Source: Kingdonia uniflora
Lineage: Eukaryota; Streptophyta; Magnoliopsida; Ranunculales; Circaeasteraceae
DNA: 64,000 nt
Assembly (NCBI GenBank): GCA_014058105.1
Contig: JACGCM010002657.1
Span: 992,001-1,056,000, forward strand
Direction: 5' to 3'
In this document: positions 11,446-22,644 of the stretch, piece after piece
Layout: each line of letters starts with the position of its first letter
Numbering within the stretch: the stretch's first letter is position 1
Notes under the pieces: generated by a model
What the model saw: only the letters and a program-made list of their open reading frames with translations
Database searches by the model: none
Told to the model about the DNA's origin: nothing
Position numbers and translations under genes: made by a program

Positions 11446-12927
11446 CAAAGGAGAACTGGCTCATACCATCCCACACTCCAGGATGGGTACCATAGGTATG
11501 ATAGTAACCGGCCCAAACTCACCTACTGTCTTAACCCGAGCATCGAATTCTAGTTACCTGTTGAGAGTTAGCCGATTTTGTGTTGGTTCATGTATCTGAC
11601 CTTATTAAGTTTAAAAAGAATTTCCCTATGACCTTCTAATACAAAAAGATATATAAGATCAAAATACAACTACCACTAATATGGCTAGTACACATAGGAT
11701 AAAGCACTTGTTTGATTGATTGGTAAGCAATCCTAACATAGATGGACAGTGACTCACAAGTCACAAAATCTAAACAACATTAATCTTTGAAAGACGAAAT
11801 CAGTATTCAAGGAAAAAGCCACGATAACATCACCCGTGCATGACATCTAAAAGACGAATGAGAATCAGTAACTCTAAGTGTCTTAGAATACAATAGATTA
11901 TAATGAACAACTACTTATGACAACTTAGAAGTAATTGCGCCATTAGTGTTCAAGGACAAAGCCACGAGAGAAAGCATAATAGCATCCAACCAATTCTCAA
12001 AGTATAGAGACAATCAAGTCAACTAGTGGCCATGCCACGTATCACCTAGAGGTTGTACAAAGTTAAAAAGTAGTTAAGTACTTATTCAGCATAGTATCCA
12101 TCAAACTTCACAAATGGAACACATCTCTATTACATAGACTAGATCTTGCATAATATGTCTATTTAGGAACGTCACTATTAACTAAGATCAATTAAAGTAG
12201 TAAAGGAATTTAACATGAAGGAATAACTCGCCTTATATAAAGCTCAATGATTACGTAACCGGTAAAATATATTAATCAACACTCCAATAACATACGTGTT
12301 CCATCCAATCAACTACCGGTGCACATAATAACTTATTGGAAGGAAAAGAATTATGGTTCTTAAGCACTTAGCTAAACATTAATCTCTACTAACTCAAAGT
12401 CAAAGAAAAGGGAAGTGCCTACCTTTTGAGTTTGGTAGCAGGTTCCTTTATTTGTAATCCCGCCAGTAAGCCCTTTATCGAAACAAGTCTCTAGAATAAA
12501 TTATAACACGTCAACCACTATAATGATCAATACTAGAAAACTAATCATCAAATTAACACAAAAAGATTCGTATCATTTTCACACAAATCTAAGGTACATG
12601 GGTAACTCTTGCTTTGAAACTAGGCAGGTTGGTCCCTAACTACAAACTATCCAGCCGTAGGTCACCAATTTGAATCCTCAAGTAAAAATACTTAAGTAAA
12701 CATGTCAGGGTTACAACCGGATCATGAGGCAAGGTGGTGATCATTAATGGCAGCACCACTCTCTACTCTTTTAAAATCCTAATCATTCATGGATAGAAAG
12801 ATAAGTTATTCTAATAAGAAGTAAAATCAAAATGGTGATACAAACTGATTTACCAACTTCAGCAACACAACTACGATCTCTATATAATCATCTCTTTAAA
12901 CAAACCTTATCTCACTAAAGCACAATG
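11446..12927 (-). mobile_element. LTR X1, distal part (truncated)
   Basis: Read on the minus strand this continues the LTR begun at 23249, interrupted by the Tekay element. It aligns by eye to LTR X2 (43017-49214): shared blocks include AAGGCGAGTTATTCCTTCAT, a CTCGGGTTAAGACAGTAGG-type block and GAGTGTGGGATGGTATGAG. It holds the putative LTR intron (12422 to 12232). The last several hundred bases of the LTR are missing; the sequence breaks into Tat-2 RT at about 11445. Short frames inside are not believed to be genes. Confidence 0.7.
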
Positions 12928-13309
12928 TGTAGTGTCCCAGATTTTTATTATTATTATTATTTATTTTAATTATTTATTTATCTATTATTCATGCATTATG
13001 CATCATGCATCCACCTTCATTGCATACATTGTGCATCTACATCTCATTCCTATCTTTAGGGCTTTGAGTTCTTTCTTCTTTTTGGTTGTTCGGTGGTCGT
13101 TTAGCGGAGGAGTTCGTGTTGGAGTTTTGTGAGCCCGTGGTTGGCTTAGTGGGTGCCCGTGATTGAGCGCGTTTGGGCATTGTGGTTGTTGTTGATTGTT
13201 GTGATTGTGAGGTTTGATCCAGGGAGGTTTTGTATTAGGATTCTTGGGCTCTTCAGTTTTCCTTAGAGGTCGGAGTCTTTTCGATCTTCTGAGTTATTAC
13301 AACACCTGC

Positions 13310-13560
13310 TTTGTTTCATTCGATCAGATTTATTTTTGCTCGAATAGATGCTTTACCTGTTTCATTTTATTCAAACAACCTACCTTCTATTCGAATGCGT
13401 TCCTTCCTGTTTCCTTCTGTTCGAATAGAAATATCTTATGCTCGAATAGATGTCGGTTCTGTTGATTTCCTTTCGCTTTGTTTAGATCGAACAAGCCATT
13501 TCCTATTCGATTAGGCTTCTACCTGCCTTGATTAGTTCATTTAGTGGTATGTTCGATTTG
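13310..13560 (+). promoter_or_regulatory. Cluster of TTCGAA-type motifs in 5' LTR
   Basis: About nine sites of the form TTCGAAT, CTCGAATAGA or TTCGATY occur within 250 bases (13316, 13339, 13369, 13390, 13420, 13440, 13485, 13506, 13551), roughly 20-45 bases apart, just upstream of the CT-rich start-like region. The same cluster, with different flanking bases, is found in related LTRs at 28602-28720, 45222-45390 and 58010-58250. A role as transcription-factor sites is inference. Confidence 0.5.
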
Positions 13561-13793
13561 ATCTGAGGCCGATTTGAACTACTGGGTTGGGTCTTTCACG
13601 CGATTCTTGATTGTTGAATTGCCTCAAGATGAGTGTTGTGTCTTTGAGGGTTTTATTTACCCATTCTATTTAATTTCTCACTCTCACTTACACTCTCTCA
13701 ATCTCACTCATACACTCTCTCTCCAAATTGTAATCTTCCTCTCTCTCGTTCCTTACTGCGATTCGTTGTGTGATTGATCTCGCCACTTCTTCG

Positions 13794-14068
13794 GTGAGTA
13801 ATTTCCTTTCCATCCTTCCTCTCTCCTTTGAGTGATGTAATTGTGGCTTCGGTGGAACCCTTGTGATTCAAGGGTTTTGGTGTTTGGGGTCTGTATTTGG
13901 GGGTTTTGTTGAAGTAGGAGTTATGATTTTCTGGCAGGTGTTGGGTTATTTTTGTTGGTGTGGGCGTGATTGTAATGCTTGTGGTGATAGGTTGGTTGTC
14001 GTGAGTCGTGGTGTTGAGGCTAGGGATGCTCTGCCATTTGTTAGCTGTGCAGCTTATCCTTTTATCAG
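13794..14068 (+). other. Putative intron inside the LTR
   Basis: Donor TCG|GTGAGTAATTTCC at 13794 and acceptor TTTTATCAG|GCAAGTTTTCCC ending at 14068. The 3' LTR has the same pair at 21075 and 21350. Equivalent pairs occur in all other LTRs of these families in the window. Not proven by RNA. Confidence 0.5.
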
Positions 14069-15078
14069 GCAAGTTTTCCCTTCATGCTAAATTCCTTTAC
14101 TAATTTGATTCGTGCTTGATAGAGTTATGCATTTGCCATTTCGAGTATTTGTGATATAATTGTGGCTTATGTTGTTTTCTGCTATGCTTGATTTCCTTGT
14201 TTAGCGTGTGGTGTATATTTCTCCTTGATTGTTAGGAGGTTGTACATTAGTATGATATTCTTGTGGCATTGTCCTTGATTTACTGGTTCCAGTCTTGTAG
14301 AGACTGAGGATTGTTGGATGTTGTGACTGGGCATATTAGTTAATGTTTGCATCTGTGGTAGGATTGTTTACCATTATCTGAGGTAGATGGTTATCCTATG
14401 TGTGTTGGCCAGGTTTGACGGCTATAGTGTTTTGATCCTCGTGATCTATTTTCGTCAGTGGGTTTTGTATTCTTTAAACTTAATGGGAATGGATACATAA
14501 CAAAGCTCTACATCGGCAGACCCTCGATAGGACCTAGGATTCCTACATCGGGTTAAAATAGTATGTGAAGTTCGTTCTGGACACTATCATATATATTACC
14601 CTTCGGGAGTGTGGGTTGGTGTGAAACAGTTTCCTTTGGTCCTCGTCTTATCCTCTATGAGGTTAAAATTCCTTGGAATAAGTGAAATAAAGTTTGGAGG
14701 TTGGCTCCATGGGTTTTAAAGCCCATAATACTTTAATCAAGTGATAAATCCTTAGCTTGGCAGAGACAGAAATCGGGCCCATTGTATCCAATTTTGATCT
14801 CCTTATTATACATTAGCGGCTGATCAACCCACTACATTGATTTATAGGGCCTAGTTCTTGATTTCATAACATCATAAACATTCATTTTAGGACAATTTTT
14901 GAGTCACGCCATGACATATCATATCATATCATATCATATTCCTTCATCGTGGTACATTTCTTATATCTTTTCAGCCCACTCATATTCCTTCCCTTTTTAG
15001 CCTCATATATCACATTCATCTCTCCTTTTTCTCTGCACCAGCTATATTAGTATGTTGTTTAGCTTGTTAGGTTATTCA

Positions 15079-15099
15079 GTGAGCCGTGGTTTTGCTCAC
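15079..15099 (+). promoter_or_regulatory. Conserved LTR hairpin
   Basis: GTGAGC, nine-base loop, GCTCAC. The same stem geometry recurs at 22271-22291, 59685-59705 (with a G-U-compatible change) and, with an altered loop, 43677-43697. Confidence 0.55.
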
Positions 15100-15457
15100 T
15101 CCCGTATTTTCCCCCCTTTTAGAGGCAGGGTAGTTGGTGGTTTGGCTGAGGGCTTCAGCTAGGTTGGAGCAGATCTGCCCATTGTAAATTTTGATCTGGC
15201 TTTAGTCTTCATTGTTTGGTATTAGCCCTTGTCGCTGTACATTTTAGAATTGTTGGATATTCTCACTTTGATATTTATATATCTTTTGCTTCCGTTCATT
15301 TTTTTAACTCTGATGATATTGTTATAGTGAATGACTGAGTTATTTCCTATTAGCAAGGTTATTTGTGGGGCGAGTCCTTAGATTCCCCGACCTGCACACC
15401 CGAATGACAATGTTTTAGATTATTCTCTAATGTTTAGATTTTGGGGTGTGACTGACT

Positions 15458-15469
15458 TGGTATCAGAGC
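15458..15469 (+). other. Primer-binding site, tRNA initiator Met type
   Basis: TGGTATCAGAGC starts four bases after the 5' LTR. This is the usual complement to the 3' end of plant initiator tRNA-Met that primes minus-strand DNA synthesis. Confidence 0.85.
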
Positions 15470-15605
15470 TATAGGTTAATTCTTATCTCTATGCTAGCAA
15501 TCATATGGCGAGTTATCTTTCTTGCTAGAGTTAGGATCGATTCCTTTCGGCTTTACGTATTTTATTGTATTCCTCCTTTATTGAGGTGTGTCTTTGTTCG
15601 TATAG

Positions 15606-16890
15606 ATGGCTAGAGGTGGCAGGGGCAGAGGTCGCCTTTGAGGTCGAGGTCGTAGAGGTACTCGCAGTGGTGCACTTGCTGATGAACTAGTACTTAGCAA
15701 GGAAAGATTAGGGTCCGTTCCTATTGTTCAGGATGTTCCTCCTACTCCTGAGGTTCTCGAGCCAGCCTGGTGCTTTACCTGTCCTGGTTATTCCCAGTAT
15801 TTCAATAGAGATGAAGCAGTTCATGGAGGGCCTCGCAGCTCATTTCCAGCAGGCTAGGAGTCCAACGGTCCGAGAATACAGTTACCTTGAGGAGCTTCAG
15901 AAGTATAAGCATTTGACATTTTCTTGCACGATAGTTCCTTCTAAGGCAGAGACATGGTTCAAGTCTATAGAGAAGACCTTGAACACAATGAAGTATCCAG
16001 ATGATTAGAGGGTGACACTTGCGACTTATCTCTTACATTATGAGGCAGATCACTGGTAGGATACAACCAAGAGAACGATTGTGGAGACTCCAGTGCTTTG
16101 GGCATCATTTCAGGATTGGTTCTTCGAGCAGTATATTTCGCAGAGTTGCAGAGACTCCTGCATCTCAGAGTTTTATATGCTCGAGCAGGGTGATATGAGT
16201 ATCTCTTAGTACGATCAGCGATTCAACAAACTCTCTCGGTATGTTCCGTTTACTGTTTAGGACGAGGAGCAGCGCAAGATGAAATTTTTGAAGGGTCTTC
16301 GTCTGTACTTTAGAAAGTTCTTAAAAGCTTCAGGGGCTAGTTCGTATACGGAGGTTTCGTCTAAAGCCTTGGCGATTGAGCAGAACGATATTGAAGAACG
16401 TAAGTCCAGGGACTTGAGGAGCCAGAAGAGATAGGATCAGAGAACTGATAAGGGCAAGGTAGTTCGGACGCAGTATGAGAATTTGGGTTAGAAGAGGCAG
16501 AAGTTCAGCATTACTTATGGTGCTCCAGCTGGAATTAGAGGAGGACAGCTTGTTTTTGGTATGTATTGGAACTGCGGGGAGGAAGTGCACAATAAGAAGT
16601 TTTGTCCTTGGCCGGACGGAGGTCCACAGCCATTACGACAATTTCAGGATCCTATTGGTCACTAGATTCTACCACAGCAGTTTAAACAGATTCAGCTGAG
16701 GCAGTTTCGAGGCACACAGAGTAGACAGATCGTTCCAGATCCTTCGGGTAGGCAGAGATAGCATCCTCCAATTTAGCAACAGGACTAGGGTCGGGGCCAT
16801 GGTTAGGGCAGGATATATGCAGTTGGAAGGCGAGGTGCTCGAGCCACTCCGCCTGCAGTTGAAGGCACAATTCATGTTTCTTATACACCT
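15606..16890 (+). pseudogene. Tekay gag, degenerate
   Basis: The ATG at 15606 begins MARGGRGRGR, a typical basic Gag start. The capsid-like domain lies at about 15880-16330 (ETWFKSIEKTLNTMKYPDD, FYMLEQGDMS). The zinc knuckle near 16565-16608 reads YWNCGEEVHNKKFC: its first Cys is Tyr, so metal binding would be lost. At least nine stops are TAG or TGA where the sister copy at 60225 or the family has CAG, CGA or TGG (for example 16006, 16056, 16207, 16258, 16432). It would have formed the virus-like particle. Confidence 0.8.
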
Positions 16891-17280
16891 GCTCGTATTC
16901 TTTTTGATTTTGGTGCATCGCATTCATTCATATCATACATGTTTCTTTGTTCTATAAGTTTTAAGTCTTCCCTGTTGCATGATGAGATTTTTGTGGGTAC
17001 TCCTCTCGATATTTTGGTTTCTATTTCTCGTATTTGTAGAGATTGCCCTATAGTTGTTTGTGGCCGCGTTCTTCTAGCAGACCTGTTAGTACTACCTATG
17101 CAGGAGTTTGATATTATCTTGGGTATGGATTGGTTGCCGACAAATCAAGTTACCTTAGACTGTTTCGAGAAGTCAGCTACTTTCAGTATCCCAGGGGAGA
17201 AGCAGTTCGTGTTTGCAAGTTCGGAAGCGGCGCGGTTAGGAGGTAGGTTATTGGCATTCTTAGAGTTCGAATCCCCTGGT
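16891..17280 (+). pseudogene. Tekay aspartic protease
   Basis: Retropepsin-like domain. The active-site block reads [11 protein letters not shown] where the family has DSGA or DSGT: the catalytic Asp remains but Ser is Phe. IILGMDWL (17115-17140) is the second conserved block. It joins RT without a break in an open frame from 16939 to 17961. Confidence 0.8.
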
Positions 17281-17289
17281 ATTGATGTT

Positions 17290-18640
17290 AGTTCTATTCC
17301 GGTGGTGTGCGACATTCCAGATATTTTCCAGAAGATACCCGGTTTGCTGCCGACGAGAGAGATTGATTTTAGTATTGATCTTTTACCTGGTACAGCTCCA
17401 ATTTTGAAGGCTCCATATCGTATGGCACCAGTCAAGCAGAAGGAATTATATGATCATATATTTGAATTGATGGATCAGAAGTTTATCAGGCTGAGTACTT
17501 CACCGTGTGGAGCTCCAGTATTATTTGTTAAGAGGAAGGACGGGTTTGTGCGTTTTTGTACCGATTATCGCGAGTTGAACAAAGTCACGATTAAGAATAA
17601 GTATCCCTTACCTAGGATCGAGGACTTGTTCGGCCAGCTTTGGGGGGCTCAGATCTTTTCCAAGAACGACCTCAGATCGGGTTACCATCGGCTGAGAATC
17701 AAAAAGGAGGATATTTCAAAGACAGCATTCAGGTCGCGTTATGGGCACTATGAGTTTCAAGCAAGTTATGCCTTTCGGATTGACGAATGCTCTAGCAACT
17801 TTTATGGATTTGATGAACCGAGTTACTCGTCCTTATCTAAATTGGTTCGTTATTGTGTTTATGGACAACATTTTGATCTATTCGAAGACCGAGCACTAGG
17901 AGCACTGGAAGATTGCTTTGCAGACTTTGAGGGAAAACGAGTTATTTGGGAAGTTCGATAAGTATGATTTTCGGTAGAAAGAGGTGAAATTCCTAGGTCA
18001 TGTGGTATCCAAGGACGGCATCGCGGTGGATCCATCTAAGGTTGAGACTATTATAGATTGGGTTCAACCGACAAACGTTACCGAGATACGTAGTTTTCTG
18101 GGTTTAGCGGATTATTATCATAGATTCATCGAGGGCTTTTCTCGGATTACAGCTCCGTTGACTCGATTAACACAAAAGGACTTCAATTCGATTGGAATAA
18201 CAAGTGTGAATTGGCTTTCGCAGAATTGAAGAAGAGATTGACTACGGCTCCAGTTCTTATTGTTCCTTCCAGTGGACAGAAGTATATGGTTTACAGTGAT
18301 GCGTCACTCAACGGACTTGGTTGTGTTTTGATGCAAGAAGGAAAGGTTATTGCTTATGCTTTAAGACAACTTAATGTGCACGATAGAAACTACCCTACTC
18401 ATGACCTCGAGTTGGCAGTTATGGTATTTGCGTTGAAGATTTGGCAACATTATCTTTACGGGGAGAGGTTCGAGCTCTTTTCAGATCATTAGAGTTTGAG
18501 GTACCTTTTCTTGCAGAAAGAGCTGAATATGAGACAATGCAGATGAATGGAATTCTTGAAAGATTATGATGTTGACTTGCAATATCACCCGGGCAAGGTG
18601 AACGTGGTGGCTGACGCTTTGAGTCGCTTGCCTAGGGGAT
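17290..18640 (+). pseudogene. Tekay reverse transcriptase and RNase H
   Basis: RT blocks: [46 protein letters not shown] with the first catalytic Asp. A short insertion at about 17760 shifts the frame before the PFGLTNA block. The active-site box at about 17855 reads FMDN instead of Y/F-V-D-D, losing the second Asp. The thumb and connection ([19 protein letters not shown]) run to 18230. RNase H is at 18290-18620 with [15 protein letters not shown] and HPGKVNVVADALSRLPR. Enzymatically dead by sequence. Confidence 0.85.
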
Positions 18641-18849
18641 TTCTTGCACGTCTGATGATTCTTGAGTGGTTGATACTTCGCGATATAACAGATTTCGGGC
18701 TCAGATTATTATCACAAGGTATGGGTAGTTTCATTACAAATTTGAGAGTTCAGCCGTTCTTGATTTCTAGGATAGTAGAAGCCCAGCAGCAGGATGCTAA
18801 GTTACAATCGCGGGCATCAGATGTTAGTAGACCAGATTAGACAGTTAAC

Positions 18850-20182
18850 CCAGATCGTAGTGTCAGATATAGGGGAGAGATTATGTATGCCAGGTTCAGA
18901 GGTATTGAAGTGTGAGATTTTGAGTGAGGCTCACGACTCTAGGCATACTATTCATCCAGGCAGTGCGAAGATGTATCAAGACTTGAAGAAACATTATTGG
19001 TGGGACAACATGAAGCGAGAGATAGCTGAGCTCGTTTCCAAATGTCTTACATGTCAGCAGGTGAAAGCCGAACATTAGAAACTAGCAGGGAAACTTAAAG
19101 CCTTTCAGATTCCAGAGTGGAAGTGGGAGCATGTGACGATGGATTTCATTACGGGATTACCGAGGACGAAGGGGAATCATGACTCGATTTGGGTGATCGT
19201 GGATCGATTGACCAAATCAGCTCACTTTATTCTAGTTCACAAGACTTTAACCCTCGAGGAGCTGAGTAAGCTGTATGTGAAGGTGATAGTGCGGTTACAT
19301 GGAGTATGAGTGTCTATCGTATCAGATCGAGACGCTAGGTTTACCGACAACTTTTGGAAGAGTTTTCCGCGAGCTATGGACACTAGATTGGATTTCAGCA
19401 CAGCTTTCCACCCTCAGACCGATGGACAGACAGAGAGAGTTAACCAGATTCTTGAGGACATGCTTCGAGCATGTGTATTAGATTTTAAGGGCAGTTGGGA
19501 TGAGTATTTTCCATGGGCGGAGTTCACATATAACAACAGCTTTCAGTCGAGCATTGGGATGACACCATTCAGGGTTTTGTATGGTAGACCGCGTAGATCA
19601 CCACTAAATTAGGAAGAGGCCGGTGAGCAGAGTTTATTAGGACCAGATTTAGTTTGTGAGACTACGGAAGCTATTTCAGTTATTAGAGATCGGTTAGGTG
19701 CAGCTCATAGTCGAAAGAAGAGTTACGCAGATGTTCACAGGAGACCTTTAGAGTTCGATATTGGCGATCATGTATTACTGAAGGTTTCTCCGATGAAGGG
19801 CTTGATGCGATTCAGTAAGAAGGGGAAATTGGCTCCGAGATTCATAAGACCATTTGAGATACTTGCCAGAGTTGGGGAGTTGGCATACCATTTGGCATTA
19901 CTGCCGCAGTTGGGTCAAGTTCACAATGTGTTTCATGTTTCGATGCTCAGGAAGTATAAACGAGATCCTACTCATGTGATTGATTGGGAGCACCTAGAGG
20001 TTAAGGAAGTTGCCTCGTATATAGAGTATCCGGTGTGTATTTTGGACCGAGAAGACAAGGTTCTTCGCAGCAAGGTTATTTCTTTTGTGAAGGTGCAGTG
20101 GACTCACCATGATCCAAGTGAGGCTTCTTGGGAGTTAGAGGCAGATATGAGAGTTCGTTATCCGCACTTGTTTTCGGGCTGA
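18850..20182 (+). pseudogene. Tekay integrase, Tekay-clade C-terminus
   Basis: Zinc-binding HHCC domain at 18930-19078 (HTIHPGSAKMYQDL, CLTCQQ). The core keeps the three acidic residues: MDFITGLPRTKG (about 19140), SDRDARFTDNF (19324) and GQTERVNQI (19428). Stops occur at 19307 and 19609. The C-terminal part 19793-20182 is one open frame with GKLAPRFIRPFEILARVG and HNVFHVSMLRKY, ending VRYPHLFSG at 20182. The last 60 residues correspond to the chromodomain-like tail of Tekay elements, here weakly conserved. It would have inserted the DNA copy into the genome. Confidence 0.88.
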
Positions 20183-20215
20183 GGTATGTTGAATTCCGGG
20201 ACAAAATTTATTTTT

Positions 20216-20227
20216 AGGAGGGTAGAA
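20216..20227 (+). other. Polypurine tract of Tekay element
   Basis: AGGAGGGTAGAA immediately before the 3' LTR, the expected primer site for plus-strand DNA synthesis. Confidence 0.7.
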
Positions 20228-22644
20228 TGTAGTGTCCCAAATTTTTTTTTCTTATTATTTATTTTATTAATTATTTATTTATTATTCATTCATTAACCTT
20301 CATTGCATACATTGTGCATCTACATCTCATTCCTAGCTTTAGGGCTTTGAGTTCTTTCTTCTTTTTGGCTATTCGGTGGTTTTTTGGCAGAGGAGTACGT
20401 GTTGTGGTTTTGTGAGCCCATGGATGGCTTAGTGGGTGCTCGTATTTGAGCGCATTTTGGTGTTGTTGTTGTTGTTGATTGTTGTGATTGTGAGGTTTGA
20501 TCCAGAGAGGTTCTATATTAGGATTCTTGGGCTCTCCAGTTTTCCTTAGAGGTCAGAGTCTTTTCGATGTTCTGAGTTATTCTAGCACCTGCTTTGTTTC
20601 ATTCGATCAGATTTATTTTTGCTCGAATAGATGTTTTACCTGTTTCATTTTATTAAAAGAACCTACCTTCTTTTCGAATGTGTTCCTTCCTGTTTCTTTC
20701 TGTTCGAATATAAATATCTTCTGCTCGAATAGATGCTGGTTCTATTGATCTCCTTTCGCTTTGTTCAGTTCGAATAAGCCATTTCCTATTCGATTGGGCT
20801 TCTACCTGCCTTCATTTGTTTGTTAAGTGGTGTGTTCGATTTGATCTGAGGCATGTTTGAACGACCAGGTTGGGTCTTTCACGCGATTCTTGGCTGTTGG
20901 ATTACCTCGCGATGAGTGTTGTGTCGTTGGGGGATTTATTTACTCATTCCATTTCATTTCTCACTCACACTTACACTCTCTCACTCTAACTCACACACTC
21001 TCTCCAAATTGGAATCTTCCTCTCTCTCGTTCCTCACAGCGATCCATTGTGGGATTGATCTCGCCACTTCTTCGGTGAGTAATTTCCTTTCCATCCTTCC
21101 TCTCTCCTTTGATTGATGTGATTGTGGCTTCGGTGGAACCCTTGTGATTTTAGGGTTTTGGTGTTTGGGGTCTGCGTTTGGGGGTTTTGTTGAAGTTGGA
21201 GTTCTGATTTTTCATGCAGGTGTTGGGTTGTTATTGTTGGTGCTGGCGTGATTGTGTTACCTGTGGTGATGGGCTAGTTGTCGCGAGCCATGGTGTTGAG
21301 GCTTGGGTTGCCCTATCGTTTGTCGGTTGTACAGCTTATCCTTTTATCAGGCGAGTTTTCCCTTCATGCTAAATTCCTTTACTAATTTGATTCGTGCTAG
21401 ATAAAGTTATGCATTTGGCATTTTGAGTGTTTGAGATATAATTGTAGCCCATGTTAATTTCTTCTGCGCTTGATTTCCTTGTTTAGCATGTGGTCTATGT
21501 TTCTCCTTGACTGTTACGAGGTTGTGCATTAGTGTGATATTCTTGTGGCATTGACTTTAATTTACGGGTTCCAGTCTTGTAGAGACTGAGGATTGTGGGA
21601 TGTTGTAACTGGGTACATTAGTCCTTGTTGAACTATTTTCGTCAGTGGGTTTTGTATTCTTATAACTTAATGGGATCGCATACATAACAAAGCTTTACAT
21701 CGGCTGACCTTCGATAAGACCTAGAATTCCTACATCGGGTTAAAATAGTAGGTGAAGTTCAGGCTGGACACTATCATATCTATTACCCTTCGAGTGTATG
21801 GGATGGTGTGAGATAGTTTCTTTTGGTCCCCGCCTTATCCTCCGTGAGGTTGAAATTCCTTGGAATAAGTGAAATAAAGTTCGAACGTTTGCTCTATGGG
21901 TTGCAAAGCTCGAAACACTCAGATCAATTGATAAATCCTTAGTTTGGCCGAGCTTGACAAAAATTGAGCCCATTGTATCCAATTAAGATCTCCCTAATTT
22001 TATTATTCATTAGCGGCTGATCAGTCTACTACATTAATTTATAGGGCCTAGTTCTTGATTTCATAACATCATAAGCATTCATTTTAGGACAATTCTAGGG
22101 TCACGCCATGTCATATCATATCATATCATATTACATCATCATGGTACATTTCTTATATCTCTTCAGCATATTCCTATTCCTTCCCTTTTTAGCTTCATAT
22201 ATCATATTCATCTCTCATTTTTCTCTGCACCAGTTATATTAGTATGTTGTTTTACTTGTTGGGTCATTCAGTGAGCCGTGGTTTTGCTCACTCTCGTATT
22301 TTCCCCCCTTTCAGCGGCAGGGTAGTTGGTGGTTTGGCTGAGGGCTTCAGCTGTGTTGGAGCAGATCTACCGTTGCAGATTTGTATCTGGTTTTAGCCTT
22401 CTTTGTTCGGTAGTAGCCCTTGTCGCTGTACATTTTTGAATTGTTGTAAATTCTCAGTTTGACATTTGTATATCTTTCGCTTCCGCTTATTTTTTTAACT
22501 CTGATGATATTGCTATAGTGAATGACTGAGCTATTTCCTATTAGCAAGCTTATTTGTAGGGCAAGTCCTTGGATTCCCCGACCTGCACACCCGAATGATA
22601 ATGTTTTAGATTATTCTCTAATGTTTAGATTTTGGGGCGTGACA
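20228..22644 (+). repeat. 3' LTR of Tekay element
   Basis: Begins TGTAGTGTCCCA and ends GGGGCGTGACA. It is about 110 bp shorter than the 5' LTR and differs at many sites. The putative intron (21075-21350), the TTCGAA-type cluster (20600-20850) and the hairpin (22271-22291) are all kept. Confidence 0.9.

Larger units (their letters stand above)
12928..15453 (+). repeat. 5' LTR of Tekay element
   Basis: It begins TGTAGTGTCCCA and ends GGGGTGTGACT, where the 3' LTR and the related copy at 57685 end GACA. It holds a TTCGAA-type cluster (13310-13560), a CT-rich start-site-like stretch (13675-13760), a putative intron (13794-14068), ATATC pentamers near 14920-14940, and a hairpin at 15079-15099. 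Frames in the LTR (for example 13214-13465) are not supported as genes. Confidence 0.9.
12928..22644 (+). mobile_element. Complete Tekay-type Ty3/gypsy element, decayed
   Basis: A 9.7-kb element with two related LTRs (12928-15453 and 20228-22644), an initiator-Met-type primer-binding site, gag, protease, RT, RNase H, integrase in Ty3/gypsy order, and a polypurine tract before the 3' LTR. The integrase C-terminus (VKVQWTHHDPSEASWELEA, HLFSG end) points to the Del/Tekay chromovirus clade. Flanks are CAATG and TAATA; they differ only by two transitions, compatible with a decayed 5-bp target duplication. It is inserted into LTR X1. Differences between its LTRs are numerous, indicating an old insertion. 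Confidence 0.9.

Noticed and set aside
13310..13560. CRISPR-like array of spaced short repeats
   Set aside because: The repeated part is only about 6-10 bases, spacing is irregular, and the region is inside a plant LTR.
20497..20748. Frame with FYSN/FCSNR repeats in the LTR
   Set aside because: It is the translation of the TTCGAA motif cluster, not a protein; the same frame is disrupted in related LTRs.
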